Origin: Beaufortia kweichowensis
Lineage: Eukaryota > Chordata > Actinopteri > Cypriniformes > Gastromyzontidae
DNA: 64,000 nt
NCBI GenBank assembly: GCA_019155185.1
Contig: CM032798.1
Span: forward strand, 3,485,501-3,549,500
Direction: 5' to 3'
The position numbers and the translations under genes were made by a program. This document shows, piece after piece, positions 21,617 to 32,379 of this stretch; position 1 is the stretch's first letter; the number at the start of each line of letters is the position of its first letter. The notes below the pieces were generated by a model. The model ran no database searches. It worked only from the letters and a program-made list of their open reading frames with translations, and had not been told where the DNA came from.

Positions 21617-23192
21617 ATGAACTCCAGTTCAATTTCAGCTTATGTTAATTCCACGTCATTGCTTCAGAATGTCGTACCTCGAGACAGCTTCGCTGCCGCT
21701 CTCACTAAAAACATTGTGGCCATGCTGGTGTGGTTGGCTCTCAGCGTGCTTAACTGCAGCATGGTGTCCACCTTCCACAAATACAGCTTCTTCTATGAAG
21801 ATCCACGTTATATCATGTTTATCTGCATGGTCATCAATGATGCTGTGCAACTAACTCTGGTCACAGCTTTATATGTGGTTAGTATTCAGATGGAATATGG
21901 GTAAAGAAACGGTGACCCCAAAAACCATGCTTAAAAATGTATGAATGTCTTAGAATTAAATAAGAAAAAGTTTGGTGTTTTATATTATGTGCATTCATAC
22001 ATTTTTACGTGTCATTTAAGTCTCTAAATACTTTTTGAATGCAGTTGCTGCATTTTTAATAGAAAAAATATTTAAATAGAAATAAATCTGCTCAAAATAT
22101 GTATGTGCTTGCAAATATATATATATATATATTTTTTTTTTTCATCCATGTGAGGCTTTAGAGTATGTGGTCAAATTTGCTGTTTTTAATTGAAAATAAT
22201 GTTGAAAAATAAGAAAAAGTAATTTTTAGGGTTCAAATTAAGTATATTTTAAAATATTTCAGAAATATTTCACATTTTACAGTGTGTGCTTTAAGTTGTT
22301 AACTGTAAGTTTTATCTTAAAAATTGCTAAAAAGTCACTATAGCCGATTTCAAGCCACAAAATTAAAAACATAAATTTAAATGCTTCCTTAATGTTAAAT
22401 TAAAGTCAAAGTGATGACAAAGTTACCATTTGCATTGATACATTCCTTGCAAGTGTTTGATAAATTCACTTGAAAATAATATTTTTACTTTTCTAGGTGA
22501 GTTATGCTTTCTCCAAAATCTTGGCATCCGCTTGCTGTCCTCTGATCATGACAGCTGTGACGACCACCCGCTTGACGCCCCTCATCCTGGCCGGCATGGC
22601 CCTCGAGCGTTACATCTCCATCTGCTTCCCTTTACATTACAACCACATCTGCACGGTCAGACGCACAGCATGGATCATCGGCACACTTCTTCTTCTGAGC
22701 TTTACACCACCCTTAACTGATCTTTTCATCACTGTGGCCAAAGAATCACCCTCATTCTTCCACTCCTCCATTTTCTGCGATCACTCTCTCCTATTCCGAG
22801 ATCGATCCATCTATTACAAGAACTGTGTCTTTGATAGTGTTTATTTCTCTTTTGTCATCTTAACTTTATTTTATACATACTGTAAGATCATGCTGACAGC
22901 CCGTGCAGCATCTACTGACCTGGTATCTGCCAAAAAAGCCCGAAACACGGTACTGTTGCACGGAGTGCAACTGCTTCTGTGTCTGTTGGCATTTGTTGTC
23001 CCATCCATGCAGGCTCCACTCATACAACTGTTTCCAATGTACAGCCTGGAGATCAGATATGTCAATTTTCTTCTGGTTTATATTATTCCACGATTTCTAA
23101 GTCCTATGATATATGGATTCCGAGATGAGAAATTTCGCAAGTACTGGCTCAGATACTTTATCTCTTTTGTGCAGAGAGTAAAACCAGGATGA
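21617..23192 (+). CDS. Odorant receptor with an intron inside the coding region, OR-3
   Basis: Two coding exons, 21617-21877 and 22497-23192, join in phase 0 to give an intact 318-residue receptor of the same group as OR-2. Exon 1 encodes the N terminus (MNSSS), TM1 and TM2, up to ALYV. Exon 2 resumes with VSYAFS and carries MALERYISIC (a variant of MAIERY), LLHGVQLLLCLL and PRFLSPMIYGFRDEKF. The 619-bp intron has GT at 21878 and AG at 22496. Related receptors in this window run through this point uninterrupted. Without splicing the frame ends soon after the junction. Confidence 0.85.
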
Positions 23193-23593
23193 GGTTAATC
23201 TGTGAGAATGTATCTTTATCATACACAATCATACACAAGAAAAGAAGCAAATATGCATAATGTAAACAATGTTTAAAATATTGTAAAAACTTGACAGTGC
23301 ACTTATGCATATACACACATTCACTTAAAAAATGTCTTCAATTCTACATTTTCTAGTAACATTTAAATGTCTTTGAGTTTGACATAAGTGCAAATATTTC
23401 TCTATAATGCTTGTGTATAACATGTCATATTTGGAGAAAGCTTGTATATTCCTGTAACTTTTTACATATCATTGAATTGTTATCAAACAAATTAATTTTG
23501 TAACCTTTTCAAACTTACCTTTTGACATAGTGGTAAAAAGTTCAATATTAATGTAATGCATTATGCTTTAATGCAGGTTACTGGATCTTAACA

Positions 23594-23851
23594 ATGAACA
23601 TCACCATTTTCATGGATCAATTGAATGATGCATTCATCAAGAACTTCATCAGTATAGTTCTTGCACTCGTAGATCTTTTTCCTCAGAGCCGCACAACTAT
23701 TCTGTTTATTCTGTTTTTATTGTCAAATGTTATACCGAGGTTACTGAGTCCACTGATCTACGGGGTGAGAGATAAATACTTTGCAGAGCGTATCAGGCTG
23801 TGTTTTTGTTGTAAACAGGGACGGGCACAGATAACACCAAATAGGAAGTAA
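23594..23851 (+). pseudogene. Odorant receptor remnant with the middle deleted
   Basis: An 85-residue frame begins like a receptor (MNITIFMDQLNDAFIKNF) and jumps from early TM1 straight to TM7: PRLLSPLIYGVRDKYF is followed by a basic tail. Compared with the intact receptors, roughly 210 residues are missing, including TM2 to TM6. A splice acceptor (AATGCAG) still precedes the start. It cannot make a seven-helix receptor. Confidence 0.85.
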
Positions 23852-24284
23852 ACAGAAAAGGAAAATGTGAATATTGGAAGACTATATAGATTATGGATTA
23901 TACATTTTTACAAATTTCATAGATGATAAAGGAAATATTTTGTCGATGATATGCATAACTGAAATACTTTGTTGCCTTTTTATCTCTTACATGCATTTTT
24001 ACAACTATATTAATGATAAGGCTATTTAATGTAAATTTGATCTGAGCTTGAAATATCAAATAAATCCGATATAAAGATATTAAGATTTATAAGATATAAA
24101 GATTTTTGTGTAAACTATATTTGGAGGTGCAATTTTAAGCATCCGTCTGTCTATACCACTCAACAAAATATCACAATCATAGAAAATCATGTAATTTAAC
24201 ATTTTTGTGTTTTTACTAATCCTAATACCATGTCCCAATTTCTATATTCTTTGTTTGAATGTTTCCGCTGATAAAAATGTGTTT

Positions 24285-24500
<216 letters not shown>

Positions 24501-24791
24501 AGTATTTAAACATGTCACATTGTCTGTGGTCCTCATTTATTTATTCCTCTGGTGCTTCTCAGCTAGCAAAGTGAAAAATTCTCTTTTTGTAATAAGTTGT
24601 GTTTATGTTCATAACAAATTTATATTTATTATTCGCATCATGTTCATTAAATTTCCTGTCTATTTTTTTTTCAGATCAGGTGCAAAGTGCATTTCTTCTG
24701 CCTGAAGACTTTAGAGGAGAACAGAAACAAAATCTTCCCAAAAGGATTTACTCAAAGAACAGCACATAATTGCATTAAGTGCAAAAGGACA

Positions 24792-25736
24792 ATGAACTCT
24801 ACAGTGCTTCAGCTCAGTTCAGCAGAACTATTTGCGGAAAACTTTGCCAAAAATTTCACTATCGTCCTTCTCGGGGTCGTCATTAACTGTATCAATGGAA
24901 TATTTGTGTTCACGTTCTTTAAAAGTTCCGCATTTTACAATGATCCACGGTATATATTATATATTCATCTGGTTATCAATGATATGCTTATGGTTTTTAT
25001 AACTGTAGTTCTTTTTGTGATGGTTTATGCATGGCAAAATGTACCTGTGCCATTCTGTATTGCTCTGTTAATGATCGCCTCAACCACTCATAAGAATACT
25101 CCATTGACTTTGGCCGGTATGGCCATCGAGCGTTACATTGCCATCTGCAAACCGCTGCATCACTCTCAGATCTGCACAGTACGCAGGACGTACATCCTCA
25201 TCTCTCTGATTTGGGGGGTTGGAGTTTTACCTGCATTGGCTGATTTAATTGTGCTTTTAATTCTTCGTCCTATTTCTTTCTTTACAACCATTTTTTGTAG
25301 TTCAGCAAACCTGTATAACACACCATACCATGAACAACAGAGCAAACTTACACATGGGCTTTATACATCCACTGTGTGGCTGATTCTTGTAGGCACTTAT
25401 TTTCGAGTGCTGGTTACTGCAAGAAGGGCCAATATTGATAAATCCTCAGCTAAAAAGGCAGAGAACACCATTTTTTTACATGGGATACAACTACTGCTCT
25501 GTATGTTATCTTATATCACTCCTGTTATAGACAGAATTTATATTCAGCTTCCACCTGTTGTGCGGTCAAAAATCCTCTTTTTTAATTATCTTTTGACAAA
25601 CTTATTACCACGACTGCTCAGCCCCCTCATTTATGGTGTCCGGGATAAACATTTTTTTAAATCTATTAAAGGAATTCTTACAAACAGATTTGTAATTGTG
25701 AAAGTTGAACCAATGAAAAATAAGCTAAAAAAGTAG
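24792..25736 (+). CDS. Odorant receptor, divergent MAIERY type, OR-4
   Basis: A complete receptor of 314 residues from MNSTVLQLSS. A longer frame opens at 24687, but the acceptor TTTTTTCAG ending at 24674 and the MNST start shared with its neighbours favour 24792. It carries NDPRYILYIHLVINDMLM in TM2, MAIERYIAICKPLHH, an extracellular loop 2 with cysteines, LHGIQLLLCML and PRLLSPLIYGVRDKHF. It is the founder-like member of the OR-4 to OR-7 subgroup. Its ends are divergent while its middle is nearly identical to theirs. Confidence 0.92.
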   Translation: MNSTVLQLSSAELFAENFAKNFTIVLLGVVINCINGIFVFTFFKSSAFYNDPRYILYIHLVINDMLMVFITVVLFVMVYAWQNVPVPFCIALLMIASTTHKNTPLTLAGMAIERYIAICKPLHHSQICTVRRTYILISLIWGVGVLPALADLIVLLILRPISFFTTIFCSSANLYNTPYHEQQSKLTHGLYTSTVWLILVGTYFRVLVTARRANIDKSSAKKAENTIFLHGIQLLLCMLSYITPVIDRIYIQLPPVVRSKILFFNYLLTNLLPRLLSPLIYGVRDKHFFKSIKGILTNRFVIVKVEPMKNKLKK

Positions 25737-25818
25737 CACTGGATATGTATGTCTCATGCAAAAGTGTAGTTCCTTTCTTTTTTCTTAGCACTGTTTTTAT
25801 AAGGTTATAAGCTTTTTT

Positions 25819-26153
25819 GGTAACACTTTCATTCATTAACATTAGCTTACATGAACTAATTTAACAATGTATAAATAAATGAACAATATATTTTATCAGC
25901 ATTTATTAATCACTGTTAATGTTAGTAAATATAAATACAGTTGTTTATTGTTTGTGTTCTTCTATGTGCATTAATTAAAGTTACAGATACAATTTTGATT
26001 TAGAAATGTATTAGTAAATGTTGAAATTAACATGCTTTATGATTACTGAATGCTGTTTAAATATTGTTTATTGCTAGTTTATGTTAAGTAATGTAGGTAA
26101 CTAATGCTTACTATAAGTTAACTATAAGTTGAAACTTATAGTAAAGTGTTACC
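25819..26153. mobile_element. Non-autonomous DNA element with GGTAACACTTT ends
   Basis: GGTAACACTTT at the left and AAAGTGTTACC at the right form terminal inverted repeats. The interior is made of TTAACATTAG / CTAATGTTAA-like words. This about 330-bp repeat is recognisable from many teleost genomes. No open frame. Confidence 0.75.
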
Positions 26154-26254
26154 CCTTTTTACTGCATATATTTTTAATTTTAAAAATATATACCACATAA
26201 TGTCTTTTATTTCTGTTACTTATTATTATCATTATTTCTTTTTCATTTTAATGT

Positions 26255-26310
26255 TTGTGAAGCTGCTTTGCAGCAATATAAATTGTAAAAAAGCGCTATA
26301 TAAATAAAAA
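26255..26310 (+). repeat. LINE/SINE-like 3' tail
   Basis: AAGCTGCTTTGCAGCAATAT, then AAAAAGCGCTATATAAATAAA, a widespread fish retroelement tail. Confidence 0.5.
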
Positions 26311-26744
26311 CTAAGGATATTGATAGGTTATGAAAAGTGGTTAAAATTGAATGAATCATGTTATTTTGATGTTTATAAACAATGGGGATGTATCAATGTG
26401 GTTTAAGTCAAAAGTCATGTCAAATGCATGTTTTCCTTTGCAGTCAGTCTGTAATTAGATAAATATCTACTGTATAGTGTCTTAGGTCAGGACATTCTGT
26501 GCATGTTATCCTAAAAACTAAAGTTTCAATATCATTTCTAAACTGACCACTGATAGGCAAACAAGAAAACACTAACAAATCTCTCTAAAATAGCGTGACA
26601 AGATGCCCCACTTCTGAGGCATGCTGTTATAAAAGATTATTGGGTGTTCAATGAACTATATTTTTTCTCCTGGGCACCATTTAAAAATATGCTAAATAGC
26701 ATTTTGTAGCCAGGCTATAATCTACATGCCTGTACAAATACTGA

Positions 26745-26979
26745 CTTTAAAAAATAAATCGTTTCTGCAAAATATAAACTGCAGTAAAAGGTGTGACAGC
26801 TACCATAGCTCTGGTCTCTATTGTATAAAACTGTATTATTCTGTAATTTATAAAAATCTTGATATCATTTTTATATAGGTTGTTATTTGCAGCTAAAGAT
26901 TTAAAAGGAGCCCAAATCTGACCACAAATATGGTTATATTTGACTTTTTTTATAAATATAGGGTGGGATTTTTGTATTT
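26745..26979. repeat. Duplicated segment S, copy 1
   Basis: Nearly identical to 29249-29483 (ACTGCAGTAAAA, then AGCTACCATAGCTCTGGTC, then the CCACAAATATGGTTATAT end). The two copies flank the unit carrying OR-5, which points to local segmental duplication. Confidence 0.8.
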
Positions 26980-27085
26980 ACTTATAATTTTACTAATAAA
27001 TTTATATTTATGAGTAATAAATACTATTTGAGCTATAATCATTAGCTCAAATAGCACACACACTGGGTTGGCCTACAGTATCACC

Positions 27086-27173
27086 CCTCCCACAATACAT
27101 TCTAATGACTATATAAAGGAGTCACATCTTTTCCTCTGCAGCAGATAAGCAGTTTACCAGACAAACAGAAAAG
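27086..27173 (+). promoter_or_regulatory. Promoter and leader exon of OR-5
   Basis: CCTCCC at 27086, TATATAAA at 27110, then a leader exon ending at 27173 before GTAAGTT. The leader intron ends with TTTTTCAG at 27267. Confidence 0.7.
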
Positions 27174-27388
27174 GTAAGTTGTTTTTGCAAACTATCTAAT
27201 TTTGTATTTATATTTTAATAGCATCATTCTTTACACTAATACAAGTCAAAGCTTTATAGTTTTTCAGATTCACTGGGAAGGGAGAAAGGGAGCCAACTCA
27301 TCCCTTAATGCTCTCTGGACAACTTGGAATATAGATCTTTGGAGCAAACATTATTTATCCCTTACTTTTACACTAATCCAAAAGGACA

Positions 27389-28321
27389 ATGAACTCTACA
27401 TTGCTTGTGTTTGGTATAACAGAATCTTATGCAGAAATAAGTACCAAAAATTTCTTTGTCATTCTTCTTGGGATCATCATAAACTCTATCAATGGACTAT
27501 TTGTTTTCACCTTTTTCAGAAGTTCAATTTTCTACAATGATCCGCGGTATATATTATATATTTATCTGGTTATCAATGATATGCTCATGGTTTTAATAAG
27601 TGTAGTTCTTTATGTGATGGGTTATACATGGCACAATGTACCTGTGCCATTCTGTATTGTTCTGTTAATAATCGGCTCAACCACTCATAAGAATACTCCA
27701 TTGACTTTGGCCGGTATGGCCATCGAGCGTTACATTGCCATCTGCAAACCGCTGCATCACTCTCAGATCTGTACAGTACGCAGGACGTACATCCTCATCT
27801 CTCTGATTTGGGGGGTTGGAGTTATACCTGCACTGGCTGACTTGATTGTGCTTTCAGTTTTTAATCCTTTATCTTTTTATACAAGTACTGTGTGTATTGA
27901 AGCATATCTGTATACCACACCATACCATGAAGCACAGATGAAATCTATGAATGGGCTTTATACATCTGTCGTGTGGTTGATTCTTGTTTTCACATACTGT
28001 AGAGTGTTGATTACAGCCAGAAAGGCCACAAGTGATAAATCATCAGCTAAAAAGGCCCAGAGTACCATCCTGTTACACGGAATACAACTATTGCTCTGTA
28101 TGTTATCTTATATCACTTCTGTATTAGACAGGATTTATTCCTCACTTATTCCTAATTATCTAGAGGTAGGGGCAAGTGTAAATTATATGCTGACAAATTT
28201 AGTGCCACGACTGCTCAGCCCACTGATTTACGGTGTTCGGGACAAACATTTTTACAAACACATTAAAAAACTTTTTGTAAGCAGATTATTTATTGTGAAA
28301 GTTGAATCAAGGAAACAATGA
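27389..28321 (+). CDS. Odorant receptor, divergent MAIERY type, OR-5
   Basis: A complete single-exon receptor of 310 residues starting MNSTLLVFG. It has the full set of seven hydrophobic segments, NDPRYILYIYLVIND (Tyr where its relatives have His), MAIERYIAICKPLHH and PRLLSPLIYGVRDKHFYKH. It is a close duplicate of OR-7 at 32380, sharing promoter and 3' flank. Compared with OR-7 it has SITSVLD for SITPVLD, losing a proline conserved in the subgroup. Confidence 0.93.
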   Translation: MNSTLLVFGITESYAEISTKNFFVILLGIIINSINGLFVFTFFRSSIFYNDPRYILYIYLVINDMLMVLISVVLYVMGYTWHNVPVPFCIVLLIIGSTTHKNTPLTLAGMAIERYIAICKPLHHSQICTVRRTYILISLIWGVGVIPALADLIVLSVFNPLSFYTSTVCIEAYLYTTPYHEAQMKSMNGLYTSVVWLILVFTYCRVLITARKATSDKSSAKKAQSTILLHGIQLLLCMLSYITSVLDRIYSSLIPNYLEVGASVNYMLTNLVPRLLSPLIYGVRDKHFYKHIKKLFVSRLFIVKVESRKQ

Positions 28322-28436
28322 AGAAATATCATTTTCATACTCTATATCAGATATGTAGGCTGGTTATAATGAGTTTTTTCACTTGCTTGTATTTTCATTA
28401 GTCATTCAGTGTATTTCTTTTTGGTCAAACAAATGA

Positions 28437-28661
28437 GACCCTGTCTGTGAAAACCCAGCTAAAGTCGTTTTTTTGTGATTTGCTGTTTTAAAATCATCCT
28501 TTATAATGTAAAGAGCATTCCTTGAAAATATAAATAATATTTACTGAGTAACATGTCAAAAATTGAAATCCTAGTGAAATTAATAGGTGAAATCAAACTT
28601 TGATGCTTGTTATGTCAAAATTTGATTTTTAAACTTTAGCCTGCTTTTCACAGACAGGGTC
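28437..28661. mobile_element. Foldback element with GACCCTGTCTG ends, copy A
   Basis: GACCCTGTCTGTGAAAA at the left and its near complement TTTTCACAGACAGGGTC at the right bound an AT-rich interior without an open frame. Copy B is at 33428-33619, so insertion predates the duplication. Confidence 0.7.
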
Positions 28662-29067
28662 ACAAATAAATGACAAATTGCAATTGAAATACTAAAACAT
28701 CCACAGTTTTGTACTGACCGAACCCTTATGTTGCTGTATGTTTCTGTTTGTTATGCCTCATCACCACATTTGCTCACATAAAGTATGTTCAGTATAATTC
28801 CAGTTAAAGATCAATAAACATATAGATCATCTCTTTCTCTCTGTATCAATCTAATGTGCCTTACTTTCCAGTGCATTTGTATTCTTAAAAAATGGCCACC
28901 AAACATTCTTAAACCCCTGTTTTAATATAGATAACTACTGACTGAACATTTTAAATATTTATTAAAACATTTTCTAAATAAATAAATACATTTTACAACT
29001 GAAAAGTGAGACAATCTGTGCCATTATTAGTAGTAGACTGATGAGTTTACATGTGGAATTTGCCTTG

Positions 29068-29228
29068 TCACCCTGTATGTGTTTAGTTACACTTTACGAT
29101 TTGTTAATTTTCCATTTTGTTGCACACTGTTAATTCTTGCTACAACCACTTTTATGATAAGTCCATTGAATCTGGCTGGCATGGCCATCGAACGTTTCAT
29201 CGCTATCTGTAAACCTCTGCATCACCAT
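29068..29228 (+). pseudogene. 161-bp odorant receptor fragment (TM3 region)
   Basis: Almost identical to 34796-34956 of OR-8 and to the same part of OR-9, covering the end of TM2 through MAIERFIAICKPLHH. It begins and ends abruptly, joined on the left to duplication unit A and on the right to segment S copy 2. The next codon after the receptor similarity is a stop. Confidence 0.9.
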
Positions 29229-29248
29229 TAAGTCAAAAACTGCACAAA

Positions 29249-29483
29249 AACGGACTTTAAAAAATAAATTGGTGCTGCAAAATATAAACTGCAGTAAAAA
29301 GACAGCTACCATAGCTCTGGTCTCTATTGTATAAAACTGTATTATTCTGTAATTTATAAAAATCTTGATATCATTTTTATATAGGTTGTTATTTGCAGCT
29401 AAAGATTTAAAAGGAGCCCAAATCTGACCACAAATATGGTTATATGTGATGTTTTTAATAAATATGAGGTGGGATTTTTGCTT
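29249..29483. repeat. Duplicated segment S, copy 2
   Basis: Second copy of 26745-26979, with small indels. It follows the receptor fragment at 29068 directly. Confidence 0.8.
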
Positions 29484-29743
29484 TTCAAAAGATGAAATGA
29501 ATTGTTAAATGACCTTTTTGGTTATTTACTCATATTTATGTTGTTCCGAAACCAAATTACTTACTTTCTTACGTGAAATGGTTTTTTGACATTTAATTTC
29601 TGGAGACTTAAAATAGTTTTATGAAGCACTTTTTATAATAATTCAGTGGTGCATAATTTTAAAGAGAATGTCATATGGGTTTAAAACGACAGGAGAGTAC
29701 ATGATGAAACAATAATGAAACAACATTTAGTCATACACACACA

Positions 29744-29893
29744 CCTCCCTCCCGTCTCATATAAACTGGTCGTTTTCTGGAGCCAAATTAGTGTGAGTGA
29801 ACCAAAGAGGTCAATTCTCTTTAAACAGACTATGTTATTTTTTATATGCAGAACAAGTTAATGTGATTTTTATCATTAATATTTCCTTTTCAG
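29744..29893 (+). promoter_or_regulatory. Promoter and leader region of OR-6
   Basis: CCTCCCTCCC at 29744, CATATAAA at 29758, and a leader-intron acceptor TCCTTTTCAG ending at 29893. The leader donor is not certain. Confidence 0.5.
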
Positions 29894-29982
29894 GTACATC
29901 ATTTGGAGTGAACAAGAGAATTTTCATCTTTCTGCTTGACAAGATTTTCTTACACTGAATTTTACACGCGTACACTGGGGCA

Positions 29983-30915
29983 ATGAACTCTACCATGCTT
30001 CAATATACTGCACAGGACAGATATGCAGAGTATTTCGTCAGAAATTTCGTCGTTGTTGTTCTTGGGATTACAATAAACTCCATTAATGGAGTATTTGTTT
30101 TTACATTTTTCAGAAGTTCAATTTTCTACAATGATCCGAGATATATATTATACATTCATCTGGTTATCAATGACATTATTATGGTTTGTTTAAGTGTGGC
30201 ACTTTTTGTGATGTCTTATACATGGTCAAATGTACCTTTGCCATTCTGTATCATATTGTTAATAATCGCCTCAACCACTCATAAGAATACTCCATTGACT
30301 TTGGCCGGTATGGCCATCGAGCGTTACATTGCCATCTGCAAACCGCTGCATCACTCTCAGATCTGTACAGTACGCAGGACGTACATCCTCATCTCTCTGA
30401 TTTGGGGGGTTGGAGTTTTACCTGCATTGACTGACTTGACTGTGTTTTCTATTGTTTTTCCTATATCTATTTTTACAACAGGTGCACTCTGTAGTTCAGC
30501 AAATCTGTATAACACACCATACCACGAGATAGTGAGCAAATTTACACATGGGCTTTATACATCTGTCGTGTGGTTGATTCTTGTTTTCACATACTGTAGA
30601 GTGTTGATTACAGCCAGAAAGGCCACAAGTGATAAATCCTCAGCTAAAAAGGCCCAGAGTACCATCCTGTTACACGGAATACAACTATTGCTCTGTATGT
30701 TATCTTATATCACTCCTGTATTAGACAAGATTTATGCCCCACTTATACCTACTGAGAAGAAAAACATAGGCTTTTTCAATTATCTTCTAACAAACATGAT
30801 ACCACGACTGCTCAGCCCCCTGATTTATGGTGTTCGGGATAAACATTTTTATAAACACATGAAAGGACTTTTTACATGCAGGTTACTTATTGTTAAAGTT
30901 GAAGCCACTAAATAA
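29983..30915 (+). CDS. Odorant receptor, divergent MAIERY type, OR-6
   Basis: A complete 310-residue receptor from MNSTMLQYTA. TM2 has NDPRYILYIHLVINDIIM, then MAIERYIAICKPLHH, an extracellular loop 2 with GALCSSANLY, LHGIQLLLCMLSYITP and PRLLSPLIYGVRDKHF. Its middle is nearly identical to OR-4, OR-5 and OR-7, and the TM5 to TM6 stretch to OR-5 and OR-7. The N terminus and loop 2 differ, and these are the parts likeliest to shape ligand choice. Confidence 0.93.
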   Translation: MNSTMLQYTAQDRYAEYFVRNFVVVVLGITINSINGVFVFTFFRSSIFYNDPRYILYIHLVINDIIMVCLSVALFVMSYTWSNVPLPFCIILLIIASTTHKNTPLTLAGMAIERYIAICKPLHHSQICTVRRTYILISLIWGVGVLPALTDLTVFSIVFPISIFTTGALCSSANLYNTPYHEIVSKFTHGLYTSVVWLILVFTYCRVLITARKATSDKSSAKKAQSTILLHGIQLLLCMLSYITPVLDKIYAPLIPTEKKNIGFFNYLLTNMIPRLLSPLIYGVRDKHFYKHMKGLFTCRLLIVKVEATK

Positions 30916-31162
30916 TAATTAAAAAACAATGTACAGCTGATAAATATATTTGGTTAAATTTTTGTGTTAAAGATTTTCTTTATTATTAGACATTGGGTTA
31001 TTGTAATATTTATATATATATTACAATATATTATATATATTATATGTGTAACAGAACAGTTTGTGAGGTTGCAATAAATCTGGAAATATCAAGGAAATAT
31101 TATTCCTGGAAATTGTATTTTTTTTCTGGAAATTGTATTTGTCAAAATACTTGTTGTGCAAA

Positions 31163-31170
31163 TGACGTCA
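31163..31170. promoter_or_regulatory. Palindromic cAMP response element
   Basis: TGACGTCA, a perfect CREB/ATF site, about 1.2 kb before OR-7. Function is not shown by sequence alone. Confidence 0.45.
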
Positions 31171-31649
31171 AACGCATAACGAAATGCGCACCAATGAAAA
31201 TCAATTTGACATTGTATGAGGTAAATGTGACCTGTTTCTGCCCAACGTGACTGCAAAGCCTGATTTATGTTTTTAGTGTATCATATCAATTACTTTTTGT
31301 ACTCTTAGCATTTACGTGTAATGTTATATCTATCTTGTTGTTATGTATGTTTATACACGCAATAAAAAAATGTACATGAAAACATGATGCAGCGCCTGAT
31401 AGCCCCGCCTCTCTTCGCTACGTAAGCAAAAATGCGACATTAAGTGCGCGATGTCTTCACTATTTCACGCTTGATATTCTCGGTTATTTGAGCGCATCAT
31501 CCAGGTACTTAAAATACTCTTTTTTTGGAATTTCCAATGTGGACACACTACTCACACTATTAGTATAAGGACAGCATTATTATGCACTGCATAGTTACGT
31601 TACGGTGTAATTTACAACGTGCATTGAAGTTGCTAAGAACAGTGAAGTC

Positions 31650-31665
31650 TGGCGCCACCTGTTGA
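31650..31665 (-). promoter_or_regulatory. CTCF-like motif inside the receptor cluster
   Basis: TGGCGCCACCTGTTGA; the complement contains CAACAGGTGGCGCCA, close to the CTCF core. Confidence 0.4.
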
Positions 31666-32100
31666 CTTCATGTGTTTTGTTTGCCTCTCGTGCATTTGCA
31701 TTTCTTTGTGAATAAAAAGCTTTTTACTAGGAACTTTACATGGTATTTACACACGTGACAACGTGTTTTTGCACATGTGCAATTAACATACACTTGTAAA
31801 TTTACCATAAACGGAGATTAATTGCGGAATAAAAAAACATGGGGTGTGTCTGTGGTTTTATCATTTGTGGTGAATGTATGGGATGGCCTGAATGATACAC
31901 AAATTATATCTAATTAAGTCTAATTTGCATTAATGTTTACGCTGACATTTTGTTTACTTTAATAATTTTGCTTCCTTGTTTACTAAAAATAGCAAAAAAT
32001 GCACTTGTAGTGTGTTTATTGCCATATTAATCCAGACAAACAATAAAAAACATCATTAACTCAAATAGCACACACCATGGGTTGGCCTACAGTATCACCC

Positions 32101-32258
32101 CCTCCCACAATACATTCTAATGACTATATAAACTAGTCACATCTTTTCCTCTGCAGCAGATAAACAGAACTATCTAAACGATCTAATTTTGTATTTATAT
32201 TTTAATAGCATCATTCTTTACACTAATACAAGTCAATGCTTTCTTTATATTTTTTCAG
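32101..32258 (+). promoter_or_regulatory. Promoter of OR-7, leader donor site lost
   Basis: CCTCCC at 32101 and TATATAAA at 32125 are kept. The stretch that in OR-5 carries the end of the leader exon and GTAAGTT is missing, and GCAGATAAACAG runs directly into CTATCTAAACG. The acceptor TTTTTCAG ending at 32258 remains. Confidence 0.7.
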
Positions 32259-32379
32259 ATTCACTGGGAATGGAGAAAGGGAGTCAACTCATCCCTTAAT
32301 GCTCTCTGGACAACTTGGAATATAGATCTTTGGAGCAAACATTATTTATCCCTTACTTTTACACTAATCCTAATGGACA

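Larger units (their letters stand above)
27038..29067. repeat. Segmental duplication unit A (OR-5 with flanks)
   Basis: Aligns by eye with 32051-34025 from CTCAAATAGCACACAC through the receptor to GTGGAATTTGCCTTG. The units differ by point changes and small indels, including loss of the leader donor in unit B and about 33 bp from the element at 28437. Similarity ends abruptly at 29067. Confidence 0.85.
30916..32085. other. Spacer between OR-6 and OR-7 with promoter-like elements
   Basis: Contains AT palindromes near 31010-31050, a perfect CRE (TGACGTCA at 31163-31170), and a CpG-richer stretch with GCCCCGCCTC at about 31400-31410, TACGTAAG and a CAG|GTACTT donor-like site near 31505. No protein-coding gene is seen. 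Confidence 0.5.

Noticed and set aside
24687..24791. N-terminal extension of OR-4
   Set aside because: Hydrophilic, unlike any receptor N terminus; the MNST start at 24792 matches the neighbours.
31001..31060. AT-rich palindrome considered as a hairpin RNA
   Set aside because: Simple TATA-type repetition explains the symmetry.
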